Shown one piece after another: positions 1-5,224 of a DNA stretch of 5,224 nucleotides. Location: assembly GCA_021805955.1 (NCBI GenBank), contig JAJZDO010000771.1:1-5224 (forward strand). Direction: 5' to 3'. Source of the DNA: Acidobacteriota bacterium. Lineage in GTDB: Bacteria; Acidobacteriota; Terriglobia; Terriglobales; Acidobacteriaceae. Below the pieces are notes generated by a model, which did no database searches, had not been told where the DNA came from, and worked only from the letters and a program-made list of their open reading frames with translations. Every line of letters begins with the position of its first letter. The first letter of the stretch is position 1. A program made the translations under genes and the position numbers.

Positions 1-290
1 TCGAGCAACTGGCGACGGAGCGGCCGGAATGGCGAGAGATGCTGCATCCTCGGCTGCCTTACCGCTGCTGCGAAGTAGTCTGGGCGGTGCGCCATGAGAT
101 GGCGCGCACGGTGGAGGACGTCTTGGCGCGTCGCACACGAGCGTTGTTCCTGGATGCCCGCGCCACTCGCGAGGCGACGCCACGAGTGGCCAATTTGATG
201 GCGATGGAACTTGGCCGGAATGCGGCCTGGGTCGAGCGGCAGATTGCGGCCTTCTCGGATTTGGTTCAGGGATATATTTTTCGGGAATAG
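1..290 (+). CDS. glpD: FAD-dependent glycerol-3-phosphate dehydrogenase, C-terminal fragment
   Basis: GlpD oxidises sn-glycerol 3-phosphate to dihydroxyacetone phosphate at the cytoplasmic face of the inner membrane and passes electrons from FAD to quinone. Only the last 95 residues are present; the reading frame enters at base 3 and ends at TAG 288-290. They match the helical C-terminal domain of the family (DAO_C type): a PYRCCEVVWAVRHEMARTVEDVLARR-like stretch beginning near base 57, whose core EMARTVEDVLARRTRALFLD is highly characteristic, then a VANLMAMELG helix and a closing W-x3-Q-x3-F-x6-Y pattern. The FAD-binding and substrate domains lie off the left edge, so integrity cannot be judged. 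The next gene is 213 bp away behind its own consensus promoter, so this gene probably ends a separate transcript. Another DAO_C-bearing oxidoreductase is possible but less likely given the near-exact motif. Confidence 0.88.
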   Translation, partial: EQLATERPEWREMLHPRLPYRCCEVVWAVRHEMARTVEDVLARRTRALFLDARATREATPRVANLMAMELGRNAAWVERQIAAFSDLVQGYIFRE

Positions 291-324
291 CTTTTCTGGT
301 TGAATCCCACCAGCACACCACCTA

Positions 325-351
325 AGCCGCCGGAAGGTTGGCGCGGCGGCT
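325..351 (+). terminator. GC-rich hairpin after glpD, possible terminator without a U-tract
   Basis: Bases 325-332 (AGCCGCCG) and 344-351 (CGGCGGCT) are perfectly complementary over 8 bp, seven of them G-C, around an 11-nt loop. The hairpin begins 35 nt after the glpD stop, where a terminator would be expected. The bases after it read CCAAAATTG, with no run of T, so it is not a canonical intrinsic terminator. It could act with Rho, stabilise the 3' end of the glpD mRNA, or be incidental. Confidence 0.4.
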
Positions 352-403
352 CCAAAATTGATCCAATCCGCAAGCTAAGTGGTTCCTCTGGCTCATTTGC
401 TAC

Positions 404-433
404 CAATCTATAGCTATCGATAACTATTGATTG
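404..433. promoter_or_regulatory. 30-bp near-perfect palindrome, candidate repressor operator
   Basis: Thirteen of 15 base pairs are symmetric about the centre between 418 and 419. The left arm reads CAATCTATAGCTATC; the right arm, read on the other strand, is CAATCAATAGTTATC. The two arms differ only at arm positions 6 and 11. The central hexamer ATCGAT is itself a palindrome with a CG centre. The right end reaches into the TTGACA -35 box (431-436) of the promoter ahead of the isomerase gene, so a protein bound here should block RNA polymerase. The site lies upstream of the predicted transcription start, which argues for a DNA operator rather than an RNA hairpin. A CG-centred palindrome is compatible with a LacI-type regulator, but other dimeric regulators fit equally well and no regulator gene is in the window. 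Confidence 0.62.
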
Positions 434-460
434 ACAACGATTTTATCTGCTGCTTATAAT
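431..460 (+). promoter_or_regulatory. Consensus sigma-70-type promoter for the isomerase/oxidoreductase operon
   Basis: TTGACA at 431-436 and TATAAT at 455-460 both match the housekeeping-sigma consensus exactly, with an 18-nt spacer (one above the optimum). Transcription would start near 466-468, giving a 5' leader of about 36 nt before the ATG at 504. A full double-consensus match is uncommon in natural promoters. Together with the palindrome overlapping the -35 box, it suggests a strong promoter held off by a repressor. There is a TG at 451-452, but it is one base too far upstream for a proper extended -10. Confidence 0.75.
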
Positions 461-503
461 CCTCCCCCGAGGAAGCTTTGCAGTTGAATAGGCGCGGGAA
501 ACG

Positions 504-1424
504 ATGATGCAGCCAGGGCAAACGGAGATAACCAGACGCGCCGTAGTGCGTTCGCTTGCTGCACTGGCGGCGGGCAAGGCCCTCTCGCTTTCGGGATCGT
601 CGAGGGCGACTCGCCGAGTCTCACGCGAAGGTGAATGGGTCGAATACGGCGCCCAGACCAATGCCTGGGCCATCGATCCCAAACGGTTCGACAGTTTTCT
701 GGATGTGCTTCACCAGATACACGAGATTGGCTACGCAGGGTTTGAAACCGGCTTTCGCAACGTAATGCAGCAGTTCCAATCTCCCAGCGAAGCACGCCGG
801 CAGATCGAGAAAACCGGACTGACATTTTTCGGCACCCACATTTTTCTTCCGGGCAGGCTATACGATCCGTCCACGAACCTACCGCCGGCGGCTGTGTATG
901 AAAAGGTGGCGCCCGGCGCTTTCTCCCTGGGGTCGAAGCACCTGATATTCAGCGGGGCGCCGGCGCAAAACATGGAGCAGTTGCAGCACAAAATTGCAGG
1001 CTTGAACGCAGCCGGCAAATTCTGTAACGGCATTGGGCTGCCGCTGGCTTACCACAACGAAACGGCGATGGAGTCCCAGTCGAAATTCAATGAGCTGGAG
1101 AGTATCTACTCTCAGACAGACCCCACGCTCGTTTCTTTCCTATTGGATGCAGGCCACGCCTATCAAGGTGGGATGGATGTACCGGCGTTTGCGCGCAAGA
1201 ATTTCCGGCGCATCGTGGGGCTGCATTTGCGCGATTTCAAAAATGGAACCCAGGTCCGTCTGGGAGAAGGCACGTTTCCGCTAGCGCAATTGGCCGCCGT
1301 ACTTAAACAGGCAAAATGGCGTGGGTGGGTGCTGAATGAAGAAGAACGCCTGGACGGATCGAAAAACGGCCCGAAGGTGATGGGGCCGGCATTTCAAGCG
1401 ATGCGAGGAGCTTTCTCGGCATGA
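504..1424 (+). CDS. Sugar phosphate isomerase/epimerase-like TIM-barrel protein with twin-arginine leader
   Basis: This 306-residue protein looks like the xylose-isomerase-like TIM barrel (AP_endonuc_2 fold), whose members isomerise, epimerise, dehydrate or cleave sugars using a divalent metal. Visible landmarks are GYAGFETGF (76-84, E81), FFGTHIF (108-114, H112), a YHN motif (183-185) followed by E190, FLLDAGHAY (212-220, D215 and H218), GLHLRDF (239-245, H241) and a late acidic cluster NEEE (278-281). The D, H and late E fit the metal-ligand positions of the family. The N-terminus has TRRAVVRSLAALAAG (10-24), a Tat-like leader with a short hydrophobic stretch and no clean AxA cleavage site, so export is likely but less certain than for the next gene. 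An in-frame TAG at 489-491 limits the start to ATG 504 or the adjacent ATG 507. The ribosome site is weak (GGGAA 496-500), and its spacing slightly favours 507. The gene is first behind a consensus promoter and overlaps the oxidoreductase gene by 4 nt, so the two are translationally coupled. The exact reaction is unknown; an IolE-like or hydroxypyruvate-isomerase-like role is less favoured because of the leader. Confidence 0.85.
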   Translation: MMQPGQTEITRRAVVRSLAALAAGKALSLSGSSRATRRVSREGEWVEYGAQTNAWAIDPKRFDSFLDVLHQIHEIGYAGFETGFRNVMQQFQSPSEARRQIEKTGLTFFGTHIFLPGRLYDPSTNLPPAAVYEKVAPGAFSLGSKHLIFSGAPAQNMEQLQHKIAGLNAAGKFCNGIGLPLAYHNETAMESQSKFNELESIYSQTDPTLVSFLLDAGHAYQGGMDVPAFARKNFRRIVGLHLRDFKNGTQVRLGEGTFPLAQLAAVLKQAKWRGWVLNEEERLDGSKNGPKVMGPAFQAMRGAFSA

Positions 1425-2599
1425 ATCGTCGTGATTTTGTTCGCGCAGGAACGGCAACAGCCGTAGGGCTTACCGCACGCTCGTATGCCCGCGTGTTGGG
1501 GGCGAACGACCGCGTAGGGTTGGGCGTGATCGGCATCGGCAGGCGAGGGACGATCGTAACCAGAGCATTTATGCAGGACCCGCGAGTACAACTGCGGGCG
1601 GTGTGCGATGTGTATGATGCCCAGACCGACCGCTTTCTTTCGAAGCTTCCGCCCGGTGTACAACCGCCGGAGACGGCCATCGCCTATCCAGAATTGCTGT
1701 CGAGAAAAGATGTCGATGCTGTGTTGATCGCGACTCCCGATCACCTGCATGTTACGGTGGCAACGGCGGCGTTGGCAGCCGAGAAAAATATCTATCTGGA
1801 GAAACCTACGGTCCACCGCTGGGACGAACGCAAGAAACTAGTGGCGGCCGCTGTGAAAAGCAAACAAGTCCTGCAATGCGGCATGCAGCAGCGCAGCGGA
1901 TCGCATTATCTACGAGTGAAGCAGGAAATCTTCGACCAACAAAAGCTTGGCAAAGTCCTGTTTGTACGTGCGGTCTGGGACAATTTTCCGTGGCAGACGC
2001 GAAAGATCGTGAATGAGCCAAAGCCCCCGGGACTTCACTGGGAGTTGTTTCTCGGTCCGGCCCCGCAAGTACCTTATGAAACCATCCGCTATACCTCGTG
2101 GCGTTACTTTCCCGATTATGGAAATGGTCTGCTGGCGGACATACTGACCCATTGGGTCGATGTTGCGCAGTGGATGCTCGAGGACGCTGAACCGAAACAT
2201 GCCGTCGCGCTAGGTGGCATCTATCAACTGCACGATGGCCGGCAAAATCCCGATACAGTCAGTGCCGTCATCCAATACGCGACGTGGAACTTGAACTTTG
2301 AATCTTCTGTCCTTCCGATACGCGATCCTCATCCTTCCGTTTACTTTGAAGGCACCAAAGGAACGCTGAATCTTACTCGCGAAGGTTATACCCTGACACC
2401 GAATGATGGGCCAGCGACGCAGGTGGTCTCCACGCAAAGCCTGGAGCGGGCGCACACGGGCAATTTTGTGGATGCTGTGATTGCTGGAAAGAAAGTAAAT
2501 GCTTCCCTCGAAGCAGGTATAGCTGCTTCCTTGCCTGTGCAGATGGCGTTGCGCTCGTATTGGTCGCACAAGATAATTTCGCGGGAAGAGTTGGCTTGA
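1421..2599 (+). CDS. Tat-exported Gfo/Idh/MocA-family NAD(P)-dependent oxidoreductase
   Basis: The family oxidises or reduces a sugar hydroxyl/keto group with NAD(P), which in many exported members is held tightly. The 392-residue protein begins MNRRDFVRAG, a strong twin-arginine motif, with a plausible cleavage region around SYARVLGA (21-28). The Rossmann domain follows: GVIGIGRRG (35-43), a strand ending in VCDVYD (61-66), VDAVLIATPDHLH (98-110), and the EKP signature at 127-129, whose lysine is the usual catalytic-dyad residue. Next comes GMQQRS (154-159). The C-terminal alpha/beta domain has a DYGNGLLADILTHWVD region (232-247) with D240, H244 and D247 as active-site candidates, an EGTKGTL strand (310-316), and the familiar late HTGNFVDAV motif (345-353). 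The start is well supported: GAGGAG at 1405-1410 sits 10 nt before ATG 1421, and ATGA 1421-1424 overlaps the isomerase stop. Length and motifs are normal, with no frameshift. The leader and pairing suggest periplasmic oxidation of a glycoside or free sugar; substrate and direction are unknown. It resembles glucose-fructose oxidoreductase and the DgpA/glycoside 3-dehydrogenase type in general plan. Confidence 0.93.
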   Translation: MNRRDFVRAGTATAVGLTARSYARVLGANDRVGLGVIGIGRRGTIVTRAFMQDPRVQLRAVCDVYDAQTDRFLSKLPPGVQPPETAIAYPELLSRKDVDAVLIATPDHLHVTVATAALAAEKNIYLEKPTVHRWDERKKLVAAAVKSKQVLQCGMQQRSGSHYLRVKQEIFDQQKLGKVLFVRAVWDNFPWQTRKIVNEPKPPGLHWELFLGPAPQVPYETIRYTSWRYFPDYGNGLLADILTHWVDVAQWMLEDAEPKHAVALGGIYQLHDGRQNPDTVSAVIQYATWNLNFESSVLPIRDPHPSVYFEGTKGTLNLTREGYTLTPNDGPATQVVSTQSLERAHTGNFVDAVIAGKKVNASLEAGIAASLPVQMALRSYWSHKIISREELA

Positions 2600-2621
2600 C
2601 GCGGGCAGGCATGACTTGCAT

Positions 2622-2693
2622 TCGAGCAGTTTTGAGCTGTGCCGCGTAGCAAGTTTATCGAGCAGTAGAAGTTGCTGAAGATCGTCAAGATCG
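2622..2693. repeat. Short direct repeats in the spacer before the TonB receptor gene
   Basis: TCGAGCAGT occurs at 2622-2630 and again at 2658-2666, 36 bp apart. AAGATCG occurs at 2678-2684 and 2687-2693, 9 bp apart. They fill much of the 120-bp spacer between the oxidoreductase stop and the receptor start. They could be activator half-sites or chance; the 9-mer pair is only mildly unexpected in a spacer of this size. I see no good -10 box and no terminator here (TTGACG at 2596-2601 has no matching -10), so the receptor may be read from the upstream promoter. Confidence 0.25.
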
Positions 2694-2719
2694 AACAAGG
2701 GAAAGGAATCTACAACTAT

Positions 2720-5224
2720 ATGGCTTCTTTCGGGCGCAAATTCATATTGGGTTTCTCAGCATTTCTCCTGCTTCTATGTGGAACTGCGCAGATATACGCG
2801 CAAGCAGTGGGTAGTATTCGAGGTACTATATCTGACCCTAGCGGCGCGGTTGTTCCTGGCGCTTCTGTCGCGGCGACCGAATCGGACACTGGGTTGAGCC
2901 GAACGGAAACTACCAACCAGGACGGGATTTTTGTCTTTCCCGACTTACCGATCGGTACCTATGCCCTGGAGATCAGGAAGGATGGATTCGAGACACAGAA
3001 ACGGCAGGGAACGGTACTGCTGACAGGGCAGACGCTCGACATACAGATAGCTTTGGCTGTCGGATCTTCGACCCAGTCGGTGGAGGTAACGTCGGCGGCT
3101 CCCCTCATTCAGACGGGCACATCCAGCATTCAAACCTCAGTGGACCAAAAACAGATTCGAGATTTGCCGTTGAATGGGCGCAACCCACTCCAACTTACAA
3201 CATTGACTCCAGGCACTGCGCTTACCAATGTAGGGACGGAATCCGGCCAGCAGGACAATATAGGTCTGACTGTAAATGGGCTGCGGGCGACACAAAATAA
3301 CTTCCAATTGGACGGCGCGATCTATACCAACCGATTTTTCGATTCCGTACCTATCCTTCCGAATCCAGACGCTCTCCAGGAGTTTACGATCCAGTCGTCG
3401 AACTATAGCGCGCAGTTTTCTGGAGCGGGAGCTCTCGTGCAACTCTCAACCCGTTCTGGCACGAACAATATTCACGGGACAGCCTATGAGTTTTTACGGA
3501 ACACCGTGCTCGATTCTAAAAACTACTTCCAGCAGACGGCCCCACCCTTCAAGCTGAATCAATTCGGTGGGACTGCTGGAGGGCCAATTGTCAAGGACAA
3601 GACCTTCTTTTTCTTCGCGGCGGAAGATCTGCAGCAGCGTTCCTCGCCAAACCCAATCTCAATCCAGGTCCCGACCGCGGCAGAACTGAAAGGAGACTTT
3701 TCCGCTCTTCTGGCCAAGGGCATTGCTATCTTCGATCCTGCAACCGGGCTACCGTATCCCGGCAACATCATTCCAACTCCCATCGATACTCTGTCCGGAA
3801 AAGTGGCCCAAAATTACCTGGTTCCCCTTGCCTCAAACCCTACGACGGGGATTTTCAATTCGAACGCCAATCAAAATATAGATAGCACGCAGTATCTGGT
3901 CAAAATCGACCAGATACTGAACGCAAAAAACCACTTGAGTGGACGTTACTTCTACAATGAGGACAATTTCCAACGGCCGTTCACTGCGCCGACTGGATTC
4001 TTCGCCTTGAACTTGTTTCGCAACCAGTCTCTGATCATTACGGACACGCATGCGTTCAGTCCTACATTTACCGCGGAGTTTGCAGCAAGCGCAGGACGCT
4101 TCGCGCGCACACAAATTCCAGAAGCTCCTGGCCTGCAGTCGTTGCAGGACTTTGGCCAGAAAGTACCGCTGGGCAGCCCCGGTGAAAGCATATTTCCGGG
4201 CATACGAGCGAACATCAACGGGTTTGTAAACATATTTTCCGGCGGAGCGCTTACCCAGGACTCAACTTCGTTCGACTACAAGGCAACCGCAGTCAAGGTC
4301 TTGAACGCGCATACGATCACTTTTGGCGGAGAGTTCGAGAGAGACAGGATCGATGCGGACGATTATTCCTACACTCCTGGCGACAACACCTTCAACGGCG
4401 AACGCACGGCGGCGCCTTCCGGGGCGGCGCTGCCCGCAGGAACCAAGACAAGCGGTTCCGCATTGGCCGACTTTTATCTCGGATTGGATTCACAATTCTT
4501 TCAGGACAATGGCCGCAAGTTCTACCTGCGGGAGAGCAGGCCCGCACTCTTTGTGCAGGACGACTGGCAGGTCAATCAGAAGCTGACGATCAACGCAGGT
4601 CTTCGTTGGGAGCCATGGCTTCCCCCCATCGACCTGAACGACACACTTGTCGGCTTTACGCCAGGAGTGAAGTCCACGATTGCGCCGGACGCGCCTGTTG
4701 GCCTGCGCTTCAACGGCGACGCAGGTCTGCAGCCCTCTGTCTTCCAACAGAACTGGAAAGATTTTGCTCCGCGAGTTGGGTTCGCCTGGAACGTCGATGG
4801 TCAGGGCAAGACAGTAGTGCGCGCCGCGTATGGAATATTCTATGGGTTCCCCGAAGGCCTGCTGTACCAGAGAACGGATGCGCTGCAGCCGATCGACCTA
4901 TATCTGAATATTCCCGCCCCGCCAGCGTGGGACAGTATCTATGCGGGGTTTCCAGGAGGAGATCCATTCCCGCGCGGCCATATACCCAGAAGTCAATTTG
5001 CAACCTATAAGTTTTTACTCCCTATATCTGGCGGTGTCCTAGATCCCAGCTCGAAAGTGAGTTACACGCAGAACTACAACCTGACATTTGAGCAACAACT
5101 GGGCAACAAAATGGCGGTTTCCATCGCTTATGTCGGCAACCACGGCGAACATATTATGGGATCCAGGCAGTTTAACCCCGCTCTTTATATTCCTGGCCAG
5201 TGCGGCAAGACAGCATGTTCAACA
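2720..5224 (+). CDS. TonB-dependent receptor, Oar-like with carboxypeptidase-regulatory domain (3' end beyond window)
   Basis: This is an outer-membrane beta-barrel transporter energised by TonB-ExbBD. The frame stays open for 835 codons from ATG 2720 to the right edge; I read it codon by codon and found no stop or shift. Residues 1-29 form a Sec signal peptide: K7 in the n-region, a hydrophobic ILGFSAFLLLLCGTA core, and cleavage probably after AQA. Residues 31-113 are a carboxypeptidase-regulatory-like (Ig-fold) domain, GSIRGTISDPSGAVVPGA to QIALAVG. The plug follows, with DLPLNGRN (138-145), LTVNGLRATQNNFQLDGA (173-190) and a VQLSTRSGTN strand (230-239). FGGTAGGPIVKDKTFFFF (272-289) opens the barrel region, and later strands include FVQDDWQVNQKLTINAGLRWE. 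The usual family length is about 1,000-1,200 residues, so some hundreds are missing on the right. Two cysteines near the edge (CGKTACST) could pair in a loop. The start is preferred because it gives a clean signal peptide; the ribosome site is AAGGGAAAGGA at 2697-2707. An upstream in-frame TTG at 2672 is less likely. It probably imports the substrate of the two preceding enzymes, but many such receptors in this phylum have no known ligand. Confidence 0.93.
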   Translation, partial: MASFGRKFILGFSAFLLLLCGTAQIYAQAVGSIRGTISDPSGAVVPGASVAATESDTGLSRTETTNQDGIFVFPDLPIGTYALEIRKDGFETQKRQGTVLLTGQTLDIQIALAVGSSTQSVEVTSAAPLIQTGTSSIQTSVDQKQIRDLPLNGRNPLQLTTLTPGTALTNVGTESGQQDNIGLTVNGLRATQNNFQLDGAIYTNRFFDSVPILPNPDALQEFTIQSSNYSAQFSGAGALVQLSTRSGTNNIHGTAYEFLRNTVLDSKNYFQQTAPPFKLNQFGGTAGGPIVKDKTFFFFAAEDLQQRSSPNPISIQVPTAAELKGDFSALLAKGIAIFDPATGLPYPGNIIPTPIDTLSGKVAQNYLVPLASNPTTGIFNSNANQNIDSTQYLVKIDQILNAKNHLSGRYFYNEDNFQRPFTAPTGFFALNLFRNQSLIITDTHAFSPTFTAEFAASAGRFARTQIPEAPGLQSLQDFGQKVPLGSPGESIFPGIRANINGFVNIFSGGALTQDSTSFDYKATAVKVLNAHTITFGGEFERDRIDADDYSYTPGDNTFNGERTAAPSGAALPAGTKTSGSALADFYLGLDSQFFQDNGRKFYLRESRPALFVQDDWQVNQKLTINAGLRWEPWLPPIDLNDTLVGFTPGVKSTIAPDAPVGLRFNGDAGLQPSVFQQNWKDFAPRVGFAWNVDGQGKTVVRAAYGIFYGFPEGLLYQRTDALQPIDLYLNIPAPPAWDSIYAGFPGGDPFPRGHIPRSQFATYKFLLPISGGVLDPSSKVSYTQNYNLTFEQQLGNKMAVSIAYVGNHGEHIMGSRQFNPALYIPGQCGKTACST

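Noticed and set aside
461..472. CCTC-CCCC-GAGG mini-hairpin next to the predicted transcription start
   Set aside because: The stem is only 4 bp and the left arm would lie mostly upstream of the start site, so it would not be in the RNA.
454..825. 123-codon open frame on the minus strand across the operon promoter and isomerase start
   Set aside because: Its product is Arg/Pro/Ser-rich with no domain signature, and it overlaps the isomerase gene and the promoter. No case for a divergent gene.
2596..2624. TTGACG as a -35 box for the receptor gene
   Set aside because: With a 17-nt spacer the -10 position reads CATTCG, which is a poor match; other spacings gave nothing better.
2648..2676. AGCAA / TTGCT inverted pair before the receptor gene
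   Set aside because: A 5-bp stem with a 19-nt loop and no T-run is too weak to call a terminator or regulatory hairpin.
2210..2698. 162-codon open frame on the minus strand
   Set aside because: It lies mostly antisense to the well-supported Gfo/Idh gene, has no recognisable motif and a low-complexity, Leu/Ser-rich start; it is a frame shadow.
4606..5010. 134-codon + strand open frame inside the receptor
   Set aside because: It is out of frame with the continuous receptor reading frame, has an Arg/Cys-rich composition and no motif.
1..5224. CRISPR arrays, tRNA or rRNA genes, insertion sequences, phage or toxin-antitoxin genes
   Set aside because: I saw no spaced repeats, cloverleaf, transposase motifs or target-site duplications; the coding regions account for nearly all of the window.

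Overview
The window looks like Acidobacteriota chromosome, probably the Terriglobia/Solibacteres side. The grounds are a large TonB-dependent receptor of the Oar-like type (signal peptide, carboxypeptidase-regulatory-like domain, plug with a DLPLNGRN motif) and twin-arginine-leader sugar enzymes, both typical of that phylum, in moderately GC-rich DNA. The assignment is inference from protein style; no rRNA or other phylogenetic marker is present.

Layout: every recognised gene is on the + strand. (1) Positions 1-290 are the C-terminal end of an FAD-dependent glycerol-3-phosphate dehydrogenase (GlpD), cut by the left edge. (2) Positions 291-503 are an intergenic control region. It holds a strong GC hairpin after glpD (325-351), a 30-bp near-perfect palindrome (404-433), and a promoter with both hexamers matching the sigma-70 consensus exactly (TTGACA 431-436, 18-nt spacer, TATAAT 455-460). 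The palindrome runs into the -35 box, as expected of a repressor operator. (3) Positions 504-1424 encode a sugar phosphate isomerase/epimerase-like TIM-barrel protein with a twin-arginine N-terminus. (4) Positions 1421-2599 encode a Gfo/Idh/MocA-family oxidoreductase with a clear Tat leader; it overlaps the isomerase by the ATGA tetranucleotide. (5) Positions 2600-2719 are a short spacer with small direct repeats and no convincing promoter or terminator. (6) From 2720 to the right edge runs an uninterrupted 835-codon N-terminal part of the TonB-dependent receptor.

Working model (inference): genes 3-5 form one inducible carbohydrate-use unit. The receptor would bring a glycoside or oligosaccharide across the outer membrane, and the two Tat-exported enzymes would act on it in the periplasm. 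The pairing of a Gfo/Idh oxidoreductase with an AP_endonuc_2-fold partner resembles known oxidation/elimination routes of glycoside cleavage: DgpA with DgpB/C for C-glycosides, and the 3-keto-glycoside pathway of gut Bacteroides. The substrate cannot be read from the sequence. The glpD fragment appears to be a separate, unrelated unit.
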